A DNA stretch of 14,493 nt from Dictyocoela muelleri (Eukaryota; Microsporidia), in assembly GCA_016256075.1 (NCBI GenBank), contig SDVU01000357.1:1-14493 (forward strand). The letters run 5' to 3'. Positions 1 through 8,582 of this stretch are shown in pieces (position 1 is the first letter of the stretch; each line of letters begins with the position of its first letter). A program made the translations under genes and the position numbers. The notes below the pieces were generated by a model, which was not told the origin of the DNA, searched no databases, and saw nothing but the letters and a program-made list of their open reading frames with translations.

Positions 1-111
1 TAGATTTATCTCGTGATTTTACGTTTATTTGAAATAAGAAACATACTCTATGCTCTTACCAATTAAGATTTAGAAATTTGGAGGGGGGGTCTCTAACCCG
101 TTGGAGAACCT
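1..111. repeat. Partial copy of palindromic repeat family P (right half)
   Basis: Read on the minus strand this stretch lines up with the last 150 bases of the window. Both hold the 19-base string CGTAAAATCACGAGATAAA (inverted here, 5-23; direct at 14428-14446), preceded by an A-rich tract and a variant of the GAATATGGCATT core, with a C-run further out. The outer end, a G-run followed by TGGAGAACC (about 81-110), also resembles the right end of the palindrome at 1920-2207. I read it as the right half of a palindromic element whose left half lies before the window. No coding potential is seen. Confidence 0.55.
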
Positions 112-552
112 TAAATTGAATACATCAAAAAAAATTTAATTTATAAATTTATGATTTATAATTTCATCAAGGTAACAGAAAAATACAAATTATTGAAGTT
201 TGTGTACTTACTTACTAAATTCTCAATTTCAATACTTTTCATTCCAGATAATTGTTTTCTTGTCATCGAATTTTTTACAATATTTTTTTCCTCAAATTTT
301 AATATATCAATAATTTTACCAATATTTTCCGAGTTACGAATTATAAATGAGTTTAAATAGGTCTTGAATGCTTCTAAAAACTTAGTTGTAGGTATATTAT
401 ATAAAATCCTCGACCGATAACTCTCCGAGGTTAGTTATCACTCGTCGGTAAGTAAATATTCAAATTACAATGAATTTGAATTATTATATCGCCTTGATAA
501 ATTTATAAATCATAAATTTATAAATTAAATTATTTTTGATGTATTCAATTTA
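112..552. mobile_element. Small element with about 61-bp terminal inverted repeats
   Basis: Bases 112-172 and 492-552 are inverted copies that agree at all but a few positions; both start TAAATTGAATACATC. The 441-bp element has the shape of a MITE or other non-autonomous DNA transposon. The outer bases would fit a TA target site, but no longer duplication is visible, so the superfamily is unknown. The inner part holds a small inverted repeat around 409-451 and a minus-strand open frame (156-437). It abuts the partial palindromic repeat on its left. Confidence 0.6.
156..437 (-). pseudogene. Unrecognised open frame inside the TIR element
   Basis: On the minus strand a frame of about 94 codons is open from an upstream stop near 440 to TAA at 156-158. 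There is no ATG in its first half; the first is at about codon 55. The translation is lysine- and isoleucine-rich, contains NSMTRKQLSGMKS, and matches no family I recognise. It runs into the left inverted repeat. It may be the rest of a transposase or simply chance openness in A+T-rich DNA. Its opposite strand also holds a 69-codon frame, which I think is a shadow. Confidence 0.2.
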
Positions 553-610
553 ATATTATTTATTCATTTTTTATATCTATTTTATATGTAATTATTTAAT
601 TAAAATTTAC

Positions 611-657
611 AGGAGAGTTTTCGAATTTTTTACCAAATTTTATCCAAAAACTCTCCT
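611..657. repeat. 47-bp hairpin, possible doubled 3' terminus of Merlin relic 1
   Basis: AGGAGAGTTTT (611-621) is inverted as AAAACTCTCCT (647-657) around a 25-base A/T-rich loop. It lies about 50 bases beyond the stop of the Merlin transposase relic at 707-1526, where the 3' terminal repeat of the element would be expected. Its size and layout match the doubled ends of the other Merlin elements here. No partner repeat is found on the 5' side, so assignment to the Merlin element is inference. Confidence 0.4.
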
Positions 658-706
658 CCAGAGAGTTTGTGGTCCCCCATAAATATGAAATTAAATTATT
701 TTTTTA

Positions 707-1526
707 TTAATATGATTCTGAGAAATCGACTAAATGGAGTATTTTTAAAATTTCTGATAACATGAAAAGATTCAAATGATCTTGTAGCGGAATAATACTT
801 ATTCCATACCTATAATGTTTTACTTTTTTCAAATGCATCCATAGATTTTCAATCATTTGTGTACTGGCTTTTGTTACTGAATCGATGAAATAATGCTTAT
901 GGCACACTCGATCTTGATATACCTATTCGATATTATTGTAGGCGCTCCAGTTATCCGAAACCACATAGGATTTGTTTTTATATAATTTTTTATTATTGGA
1001 TGTAATGTTGCAACATCCCACCTTTCAACTATATAGCAATAACAATAGCCTGTATTTTTAATATTGCGCCAAAAAACCATACAACCGGGCTTATCTCTCC
1101 AACATTATATTTTCGTTGAGACCAAAAGGTTTCGTCAATTTGTACCTCCTCAAAATGACCCCCTAATTTTCGGCCATTCTCTTTAATATATATAGATATT
1201 TCAAATTTGGTGATTTATAGAATGTGGCGATACATTTTCTCACCTATCTCACAGTTTTCTATTATATATTCTACAGTAAAATTATTTTTTTGAAAAAATA
1301 AAATGCAAACTTTAAAAATGCAAAAGGAGAAATTTTTGTGCCACTGGAGGTAGAATCCACCAATAGATTTTTTACTATCTTGAATTTCAAACATTTCCAT
1401 GAAGAGCCCATATTATAATTTGAAGATGGTTTTATATATTTTTTGCTTATTGCAAAATGAACACATCTTCACATCTGGTATTACATCTAACATTTGAAAT
1501 AATTTCAAAATGTTATTATTATCCAT
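707..1526 (-). pseudogene. Merlin (IS1595/ISXO2-like) transposase relic 1
   Basis: This is a decayed DDE transposase of the Merlin superfamily, related to bacterial IS1595/IS1016 enzymes. Translation starts at ATG 1526-1524 (MDNNNILKLF) and passes a zinc-ribbon half-site CSFC. The aspartate of VQIDETFW is at 1134-1136, the aspartate of the SDNWSAY-like motif at 953-955, and the glutamate of MIENLWMHLK at 848-850, 35 residues after the second aspartate. The C-terminal YGIS...LNLFM stretch is typical of the family. The frame is broken: an in-frame TAA near 1415, a stop at 1215-1217, and frame changes near 1070 and again around 955-905. It cannot make an active enzyme. The superfamily call is firm; the element's outer ends are not resolved. 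Confidence 0.85.
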
Positions 1527-1598
1527 GATTAAACAAAAAAATCATGGTCTTTCATTCTGTTTATTCTTTTTAGCATAAGGGTTTTATTTTATTTTAAA

Positions 1599-1918
1599 TC
1601 TTATCAATTTAACTTATAGTTTTTTTTACTTTAAAAGTATAACCATGGCCAATATGGCATTAATAAAGAATTACAAAAAAAAAACCTTAAAATATGTTTT
1701 TAAACTGTAATATAAAGTTTTACTAATAATATCGGTTTCCAAATTTAGAAATTTTTGTACATCACAAATTACCAAATCGGGAAACCAGTATTATTAATAA
1801 AACTTTATATCGGATATTAAAAACATATTTTAAAGTTTTTTTTGTAATTCTTTATTAATGCCATATTGGTCATGGTTATGCTTTTAAAGTAAAAAAACCT
1901 ATAAGTAAATTGATAAGA
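1599..1918. repeat. 320-bp palindromic element, family P copy I
   Basis: The arms 1599-1740 and about 1780-1918 are inverted copies agreeing at roughly nine positions in ten, around a loop of about 39 bases (1741-1779). Each arm holds the core CCAATATGGCATTAATAAAG, shared in variant form with the palindrome at 1920-2207 and the repeats at both window ends. There is no coding capacity. The shape is that of a foldback element or a MITE made almost wholly of inverted repeat. It lies just outside the 5' end of Merlin relic 1, whose 5' terminus it may have replaced or displaced. Confidence 0.75.
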
Positions 1919-1919
1919 G

Positions 1920-2207
1920 TTCTTCCTTAGATACCCCCTCTGAAAAAAATATCAAAACTACGGAATATGGCATTAGCAAAGTAAAATAAAATTTTCTTTA
2001 TATAGTCTTATATACATATTGTAAAAATGAGTTTTTAATATAAGCCCTTATTTACTAAACTTGAAAATAAGGGCTTATATTAATAACGGATTTGTACAAT
2101 ATATATATAAGACTATATAAAGAAAATTTTATTTTACTTTGCTAATGCCATATTCCGTAGTTTTCGATATTTTTTTTCAGAGGGGGGATATCGAAGGAAA
2201 TGGAGAA
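1920..2207. repeat. 288-bp near-perfect palindrome, family P copy II
   Basis: From about 1926 to 2053 the sequence is repeated inverted at about 2065-2200 with very few differences. The spacer is only about 11 bases (2054-2064) between TAAGCCCTTATTT and its complement. The arms contain TACGGAATATGGCATTAGC and end in a run CCCCCTCTGAAAAAAATATC. One base separates it from the palindrome ending at 1918. The high arm identity means a young insertion or ongoing arm-to-arm correction. No gene is present. Confidence 0.8.
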
Positions 2208-2314
2208 CCGATTATGTTATATTTAAGTTAATTTAATCATTTATTTAAAACATTTTCAAAATTTTGTCTATCTTTCTCAGAGGTTAAAAAAATAAAATTG
2301 TAGACCCACTTTTA

Positions 2315-2936
2315 GGGTCTTGTCTGTTTTAAGGGCCACATCCAAGGGTCCCCACTTGGATTGATTATTTAATTTTTTAATTTTTTTTTAAAAATATATT
2401 TTTGGTTTTTTTAATATTTTATTTTTTTAATTTTTATTATATTTATTAGAAAATTAGAATATTTAAAAATTCCAAAAATAAAAAAATAGGATTTTACATT
2501 AATAAATTTTTAAATAAAAATATAAACTCATTTAATCAAGATCATACGATGAATTTGTATCAGATAAAAATAATATTAATTAAGACATTTGTTTTACATT
2601 TAAATGTAGAAATTGGCTGTTTTCGACGACGATTTTTATAAGTGCATCGATAAAAAATTCTTTTCGTGGTTTTTTTCAGGTAAATAAATAAATTTGCCGT
2701 ATTACCACAGCTACTACAAATCTCAACACTCTTTAATATATTGTTTTCAATGAAATATTCGAGTGTGTATTCAATATTTATGAAAATTTCACTTGTTGTT
2801 TTTAAAATATTAAATTCCATATAGTATAATTTTCGTAACATTTTATTAAATTTATTATTTATTTGCAAAAGTGCTTTTGTCTGTTTTAAAGGCCATAGTT
2901 TCAAAAAAGATTGTGCCCTTAAAACAGACAAGACCC
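2315..2936 (-). mobile_element. Shortened Merlin-type element (Merlin 4)
   Basis: The ends are inverted repeats of about 25 bases: GGGTCTTGTCTGTTTTAAGG at 2315-2334 and its complement ending at 2936. A third copy (TTGTCTGTTTTAAAGG, from about 2877) lies inside the right end facing the outer one, so bases 2872-2936 fold into a hairpin of about 65 bp. Inside is only the N-terminal part of a Merlin transposase. The catalytic domain is absent, so this is a non-autonomous deletion derivative. Flanks CACTTTTA and CATCTTTT are too unlike to call a target duplication. About 2360-2560 is extremely A/T-rich filler. Confidence 0.7.
2560..2841 (-). pseudogene. N-terminal zinc-ribbon fragment of a Merlin transposase
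   Basis: The frame opens within the terminal repeat, but its first ATG is at 2841 (MLRKLYYMEF), leaving about 93 codons to the stop at 2560. Around the middle is CSSCG, followed about 18 residues later by FYRCTYKNRRRKQPI. This matches the C-x2-C...RC...RKR-SI zinc-ribbon region that starts Merlin/IS1595 transposases and binds DNA. The second cysteine pair is incomplete (NRRRK where CRKR is usual). No DDE residues follow. It is either a remnant, or at best a DNA-binding-only product that could compete with full enzymes; that role is speculation. Confidence 0.6.
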
Positions 2937-3139
2937 CATCTTTTTATAGTTTTATGATTATGTTTATAATATTTCATGCTTTCATAACCTGGCATCTATA
3001 TCAATTATAAATTTTTTTATTTTAACTGTAGAAAGAATAGATTACAGTTATTCTATAATAAAATAATAATATTTCCAAAATAAGTAAAAAAAATAAATAT
3101 TTTTTAATAAAATATTAAGCAAAATAAACATTATATATA

Positions 3140-3585
3140 TTACATGTTGAGAACATCTATAGCTCCCAACCCGGAAAGTTGTCTCCTACCGTGGTCTGTG
3201 ACCTTTGGTTCTTGGTGTTCCAATAATACGTCACTTCTTAAGCCAACCAGAAGCCCAGCTGTTTACGCGATCATCGTTTTATCAATGACTCTGCAGGATA
3301 CAGATAGTTGGTGCTTTTCATGAATTTTTATCTACTTTTTGCCGAAATGCGTTGTCGCACTCATCGCTACACCTAAGAGAGTCCACCCCTTGCTTCATTG
3401 TCATATTAGACCATGTCTTAATCAGCTATACCACACTATAACAACTGTATATTACTACTATATTTCTATAGTTATGACCGCTTAATGTCATTCCCTCATT
3501 ATTTATTAAAGAGTGACGTCAGCGGGATTCGAACCACGATACTTAAATTTTACATTCAAGAGTGTTAACCACTGAGCTATCTGGC
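3140..3585 (-). repeat. tRNA-headed SINE-like repeat, family A copy 1
   Basis: Read on the minus strand from 3585, the repeat starts like a tRNA gene. It has an A box TAGCTCAGTGG (3569-3579), a 5-bp anticodon-like stem, and a B box GGTTCGAATCC (3525-3535), the internal RNA polymerase III promoter. The acceptor and D stems do not pair, so it is not a working tRNA. It continues into a body of about 350 bases. The segment after the head, ACTCTTTAATAAATAATGAG, recurs exactly at about 13980-14000. The stretch holding CCTTTGGTTC near 3210 recurs near 9650. The left limit is approximate. Confidence 0.65.
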
Positions 3586-3586
3586 T

Positions 3587-3642
3587 ATTATTAAATGTGT
3601 GTTTTTCGCGAAATGTGTTTTTTGCTTCTGACATTTAATAAT
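3587..3642. repeat. Short inverted repeat beside the SINE head
   Basis: ATTATTAAATGT (3587-3598) is exactly inverted at 3631-3642 around a 32-base spacer that holds the palindrome TTTCGCGAAA. It starts two bases beyond the tRNA-like head of SINE copy 1 and lies downstream of the RtcB gene. It may be a small insertion or the old SINE target; no function can be assigned. Confidence 0.3.
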
Positions 3643-3745
3643 TTTGAAATACCGAAAATAAAATATTTAAATATTTTTCATTCATAAATTTGATTTTCTT
3701 AAAAATAAACTTTTTATTAAAATCTTGATTTTTACTCTTTTTAGC

Positions 3746-3751
3746 TTTATT
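3746..3751 (-). terminator. Polyadenylation signal AATAAA of the RtcB gene
   Basis: On the minus strand AATAAA begins two bases after the TGA stop of the RtcB gene. Polyadenylation signals this close to, or overlapping, the stop codon are common in compact eukaryotic parasites such as microsporidia. In such A+T-rich DNA the hexamer also occurs by chance, so the call is modest. Confidence 0.4.
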
Positions 3752-3752
3752 T

Positions 3753-5141
3753 TCAACCTTTAATTACGACGATTGGCTTCATCCTACATATTTTTTTATT
3801 TAATTTTGCTTCGATACACGAGTTAACAACTACATCAACATCTTTATAGGATTTAGGTGCTTCTTCGCGCAATTCACGATCGCTTTTACATCTAACCTCA
3901 ACATTAGATTTATATAAATCTTCAACAACCGATTCTTTAGTGAATTTAGATACAGATTCGCCTCGACTCAAAATCCTGCCAGCACCATGACACGTACTTT
4001 CAAATGTATTTATCATGTTACTTTTATACCCGCACATAATATAACTCGAAGTCCCCATTGAACCACCAATTGGTACTGGTTGACCAAATTCCGAATATTT
4101 TTCAGGGCAATCTTTATGAAATGGGGGTAATGATTGTGATGCACCTTTTCTATGTATTACCAGATCTTCAATTACTCCGTCGATTTCGACATTTACTTTT
4201 TTAGCAATATTATGACTTACATCATAAATAAGTTGTGTTTCGACATGATAAAGATTTTTGAATATATCTATAACCTTTGTTGCTATCACATGTCGATTAA
4301 AAAATGCAAAATTTGCAGAACATCCCATTGCGCTCATGTAATTAGCCCCTATTTCACTTTTAATTTCATAACAAGCCAATTTATTGTCATTGGATTTCGG
4401 AATATAAGATTCACACACTTTATACCCAAGGCCTCTGCTGCCAGTATGAATCATTATGACTACTTGATTCTTTCTTTTTATACCCATTGCATTTGCTGCG
4501 TTTACATCAAAAATTTCATCTACATACTGGACTTCTAAAAAATGATTACCTGATCCAAGTGTCCCAATTGTGTTAATAGCACTAGATCTAGCTTTCTGGG
4601 TAACATTCTTCGGATCAGCATCAAGGTGGCCATTATTTTCAATTAATTCAGTATCGATATTCAATAATTTCAGCCCCTTTTCCATGATATCGTTCATATG
4701 CGGTATATCAATTTCAAGATCCGACTTATTATTTTTGTCATACATTCCACTTGGTATTGTTTTGTTAAGCTTATCAGCTAATAACTTCGGATCAATAGAA
4801 AATTTATCGCAATCAGATACCAGTGCTCTTACACCACAATTTATATCATAACCAACACCTAATGGTGAAACAACACCTTTAAATGCAGATACACTACCTA
4901 TAGGAAATCCATATCCAGGATGTAAATCAGGTAATCCTAAAGATTCATAACAATATTCCATATCATTAACATTTACAAGTTGATCGACAGCTTCTTTTTG
5001 AAGATTTTCGACGAGTGTACTGTTCATAAATATTTTTACGTCATTTTTCGTGTTTTTATAATATTTTGAAATTTTCGTAATTCCATTTTCAGTCGTAAGA
5101 AATTTCTTAAAATCATTAGAATCTGTGCTGGTGATTAACAT
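3753..5141 (-). CDS. RTCB: RtcB-type RNA-splicing ligase (HSPC117 family)
   Basis: RtcB joins RNA 2',3'-cyclic-phosphate (or 3'-phosphate) ends to 5'-OH ends using GTP and Mn2+. In eukaryotes it is the ligase that seals tRNA exons after intron removal, and in animals the spliced XBP1 mRNA. The 462-residue intronless protein has the whole catalytic set: PDLHPGYGFPIG (71-82), VGYDINCGVR with metal ligands D99 and C102, GSGNHF (N199, H200), IHTGSRGLG (H232), DVSHN (H310), IHRKGA (H330), and STCHGAGR, whose H385 should be the guanylated histidine. DEIFD...AANAMGI (about 209-221) is typical of the eukaryotic subfamily. Length fits the family (about 400-505). The start at 5141 is the first ATG and has CCC three to five bases upstream. 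No archease or other tRNA-splicing gene lies nearby. The gene looks intact and under selection, unlike its surroundings. Confidence 0.97.
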   Translation of the reverse strand: MLITSTDSNDFKKFLTTENGITKISKYYKNTKNDVKIFMNSTLVENLQKEAVDQLVNVNDMEYCYESLGLPDLHPGYGFPIGSVSAFKGVVSPLGVGYDINCGVRALVSDCDKFSIDPKLLADKLNKTIPSGMYDKNNKSDLEIDIPHMNDIMEKGLKLLNIDTELIENNGHLDADPKNVTQKARSSAINTIGTLGSGNHFLEVQYVDEIFDVNAANAMGIKRKNQVVIMIHTGSRGLGYKVCESYIPKSNDNKLACYEIKSEIGANYMSAMGCSANFAFFNRHVIATKVIDIFKNLYHVETQLIYDVSHNIAKKVNVEIDGVIEDLVIHRKGASQSLPPFHKDCPEKYSEFGQPVPIGGSMGTSSYIMCGYKSNMINTFESTCHGAGRILSRGESVSKFTKESVVEDLYKSNVEVRCKSDRELREEAPKSYKDVDVVVNSCIEAKLNKKICRMKPIVVIKG

Positions 5142-5143
5142 TA

Positions 5144-5146
5144 GGG
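5144..5146 (-). promoter_or_regulatory. CCC start-proximal motif of the RtcB gene
   Basis: The minus strand reads AACCCTAATG, placing CCC at -5 to -3 from the RtcB start codon. A CCC-like motif directly before the ATG is a known microsporidian gene signature linked to transcription start and very short 5' leaders. It supports the chosen start, and is a weak pointer to the lineage when taken with the same motif at 10257-10259. Confidence 0.5.
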
Positions 5147-6153
5147 TTATTCAAATCAAAATAAAATCTTGATTTTTCAAATTTGTTTTTATCAATTTTT
5201 ATGATAAGATGTATTTTTTATTGCGTCGATTTTTAAATTATTTTGATCAGTTAATTAAATCATTAGGAAAAAAAACTATCACGCTTTGATCTTATAATTT
5301 TGTCATTTTATTTGATTAAATAGTAATTTTTAAAAAATCTAGATATCACAATTTAAACGAGAAAAAAATTAGAATGATTCGACAGTAAAAGGGTAATAAA
5401 TAGAAATATTGTTTTCCACTTAGGTCTTTTATAACCTGGAAGTTTCATTGTCACCAATATTGCAATGCTTAATAGTTGTACCGCGCTTTATTATTTATAG
5501 TTTTAACGCACTTTATTATTTATAGTTGCACCGCTTTTCATAATTTTATATTCACTTTTATATTCGATATTTTTACTTCTCAAAACATTAAATAATTGTT
5601 TTTTTGACACAATTTAGACAATTTCAAACTATTATACTGTGATTTGAAAATCTGAAAAAAACAAAAATATTCAACTAGTATTGGATATTGTGATTTTATC
5701 AGTTTTATAGATCAAAATATTAACCATTCTAAGCTTTAAACCATTTCAATTGTTATTTCAATAATTTTTTTCTAGATTCAATTACGTGTGCTTCTCGAAA
5801 GCCAAAATAAAAACCGGAAAATATAACAATAATCTATTAAACCAAAGATCGAATCTTGATTAACCGAAAATTAGAATTCTGTAAAAATAAATTTATGGCT
5901 ATCCTAATTTGCGCTAGAAATAAACATATTCGAGAAGTATATAATTATAAAATTTTTGGCATTTATTTTAAACCTTTTATTTTAAATATTACGCTTTTTT
6001 GTCTTCCTCTATAATATCAAAACATCTTCCAAATATAAAAAATTTTATTTATTATTCGCCGTATTCTATAAGATACATTTAGAAGAATCTAATTTAGCAA
6101 TAAATACAAATCATACAGGAGAAATAAAAATTATTCATTTATGTTTTATTATA
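5147..6153. other. A+T-rich intergenic spacer with a short tandem repeat
   Basis: This kilobase between RtcB and the Tigger element holds no convincing frame on either strand. Its only clear structure is three head-to-tail units of about 25 bp at 5473-5547, built on TAGTTGTACCGCGC plus TTTATTATTTA. The first two units are exactly 25 bp and the third is degenerate. The CCGC-containing part stands out against the A/T background. Function unknown. The segment upstream of RtcB (5147-5300) shows no recognisable TATA-like box beyond general A/T-richness. Confidence 0.45.
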
Positions 6154-7517
6154 TACAGTAGGCAACGAGTTTTTTAGGACATTTTTAAAAAAAGTCCTAG
6201 AAAACTCGAATATACTAGAAAACTCGAATATACTAAAAAACCCGAACATTTTTTTTTACAAATTTAAAGAATTATTTATTGCAATTAATAAAAAAGTCCA
6301 ATTTATCTTTGAAAATTTATCTAGGCACTCGGAAATAATCTTGTCTTGAATATCAAGTACCTCCGTTATGTATTTTGAGTCAGATGCTTGAAGCATTAGA
6401 CTGTTTTTTTTAGAGAATTTAAAACATCGTAGGATCCAGGTGGACTGATTTGATCTGGTTCAAGACAAACATCCTCATCAAAAGAATTTATACTCGTATT
6501 CGATTCCTCATCATCAAGATTTCCCATTGAATAAGATTCTTCATGAACTAAATTTAAACTTGTCTCTTTAATTGAGCTCTGTAATGACAATATTTTTGTT
6601 TTAGTCTAGCAGTTCTTAATAGTCTCGCTTGAAATTGAATCTAAGGTCTTTTAAATTTAATTAAAAACATTTACCAAGTTTACTTTTCTCAAAATATCAT
6701 TGGTGTAGCATTGGAATTTAATTCATTGTACACTTGAAAGTTGTTAAAGTGGTTTTTAAATTTTGTTTTAAAAGCATTTATAATCGCAAGATCTAATGGT
6801 TGGATTAAGGAGGTACAATTTGTTGAGAAAATAATAATTCTATATTGAACCTAGAACTAACATATGTCCACTAAAATTGTCAAGCAGTATAAGAATATTT
6901 CTATTTTCTAATTTGAGACTATTGTTTAAATTATCTATATACTCTTCAAATATCTGAATGTTCAACCAAGCCGATTCATTGGCTCTGTAAATTGCGTTGA
7001 ATGATGCCAAATTAACCTTTTTAAGAACCCAGAATATTTTGATTTACCTATAATGAAATTTTTAAGCTTTTCACCCACTTAATTTACCCCAAGCATCAAT
7101 GTAAATCGAGTATTATCCAACTTTACATTTTTATTGTCCGTTATATTATCAATAACAAAGGACTTTCTAACTCCTGTTTTTATGTATAGACTAATTTCGT
7201 CTATATTAAAAACGTCTTTAGGTAGGTAATTAGTCTTTTTTGCCAGTTATTCTTTGAAATTTGCTATCAAAGAACCTTCTGCACTGGCATAATTTTTATG
7301 TAAAGAAACATGGCTCAGATTGTGTCGTTTGATAAACCAAACTACAAAATAAAAACTTGCTTTTTCTCTAAAACATCAATTGACCTATAAAAATCTTCTA
7401 AAAGACCAAGTATAACACTTCTTGTCACACATATTTTCTTGAATATCAATGACTCTATTTTCTCAAAGATATAATCATCTATTTCAGAATATCTATCTTA
7501 TACCTTAGACAAGATCC

Positions 7518-8582
7518 GGAGCTAGTCCAAAATTTTCTCCCGGGGAAAATTTTGGACTAGGTATTAAATTAATTTAAATTAAATTAAAAAGTATTGAATT
7601 ATTTTAAATTTAATATAAAAGTATAAAATTATTTTACTTTAATTATTTCAATTATTTTTTTCGAAAATGATTTTCTTATTATTAAAGAAAAAGCATATCT
7701 CGCTTAGAAATTGTGGCCTCTTTTTTGTTAAGACACCATTCATGTTTTTAATTTGTCTATATATTAAATTATTTCTTGATTCAACATGATGAGTATTAAA
7801 ATTATTAATTTTATAAACAAAATAATATTTTTGACATATCGTCATATGTTCAAAGCCATTTAGAGTGAATCGTCTACAAGATCCATGCTCGTCTGTATAA
7901 ACTATCGAGACATAAACTGCCTGTTTTAATCTTATGGGTAATATTGTCGTCGCATTTTTACCCGGTATAAACCTTGCAAACATTCTAGTCGCTTTACCTC
8001 TCGTTTCTACAATAACTAATCATCAGTTCTATTATCAGGAGAACGACCCCGGTGGGGCTTACATTTGCAGTTCCACGTGTTTCATCCACATGTACAATAG
8101 AATTTGCGACGCCCAACTTTCTACTTGAGAAGTCAGGCTGTGGAATTGATGTTATTAATTCATTTATTTATTTTATTATAGAATTTCTCGACACTAATGG
8201 CATAGAGTTGATAATGGCGTGTAATGGGGTTCTTACACTACATTTACCTATGATTTTCAAAATAATATTTATTTTCAAGTCGAAACAATCAAAAAAACTA
8301 TTATATCGAATACTATAGTATTTTATAAAGGACAAACAATTTCTACTCATGCATCGCTATGCTTTACAGTCCTTGTTATTTTTATTACTTTCCAAAGTCA
8401 TATAGGCAGAAAAATCATTACAAAGCTTTTCTGAGTCTAACCGCCCATTTACACACACCGATTATACAGTTCTCTACAATATAATGTTTGCAATCCACCT
8501 TCTATGAATTCTACCTTCATAAAGAGTTAATAATATTTTTTTATATTTTTAGAATTGTGGGAGAAAATTTTGGACTAGCTCC
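7518..8582 (-). mobile_element. Complete Merlin element inserted in the Tigger transposase (Merlin 2)
   Basis: Bases 7518-7541 and 8559-8582 are perfect 24-bp inverted repeats beginning GGAGCTAGTCCAAAATTTTC. They are flanked by CAAGATCC (7510-7517) and CAAGTTCC (8583-8590), an 8-bp target duplication with one difference, as expected for Merlin. At the left end the repeat is doubled head-to-head: 7522-7537 is exactly inverted at 7545-7560 around a 7-base spacer, giving a 45-bp hairpin (7518-7562). The opposite end has a single copy. The 1065-bp element carries one minus-strand transposase gene. Perfect ends but a broken gene suggest an insertion of middle age, younger than the Tigger it split. 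Confidence 0.9.
7648..8520 (-). pseudogene. Merlin transposase of element Merlin 2, frameshifted
   Basis: The gene likely began at ATG 8520 (MKVEFIEGGLQTL). The first catalytic aspartate is in HVDETRG (8084-8086), the second in IVYTDEHGS (7891-7893), and the glutamate in HHVESRNN (7780-7782), 37 residues after the second aspartate. The C-terminus reads MNGVLTKKRPQFLSEICFFF and ends at 7648, as in ISXO2-like enzymes. The first and second aspartates are in different frames, and stops interrupt the N-terminal third, so the gene is inactive. The zinc-ribbon region is poorly preserved. The longest piece (7648-7983) is open, but its first codon as usually scored is not ATG. Confidence 0.85.

Noticed and set aside
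2842-2931. N-terminal extension of the Merlin 4 frame
   Set aside because: It starts at TTG inside the terminal repeat and only translates the hairpin; the first ATG is at 2841.
3520-3585. Functional tRNA gene on the minus strand
   Set aside because: A and B boxes are good, but the acceptor and D stems do not pair, and two related copies with long shared bodies show that it belongs to a dispersed repeat.
4152-4538. Plus-strand 128-codon frame
   Set aside because: It lies entirely antisense to the conserved RtcB gene; its translation shows no family features. The frame at 4570-4851 is rejected for the same reason.
8052-8318. Plus-strand 88-codon frame and its neighbour at 7934-8128
   Set aside because: Antisense to the Merlin 2 transposase, whose HVDET motif is on the other strand.
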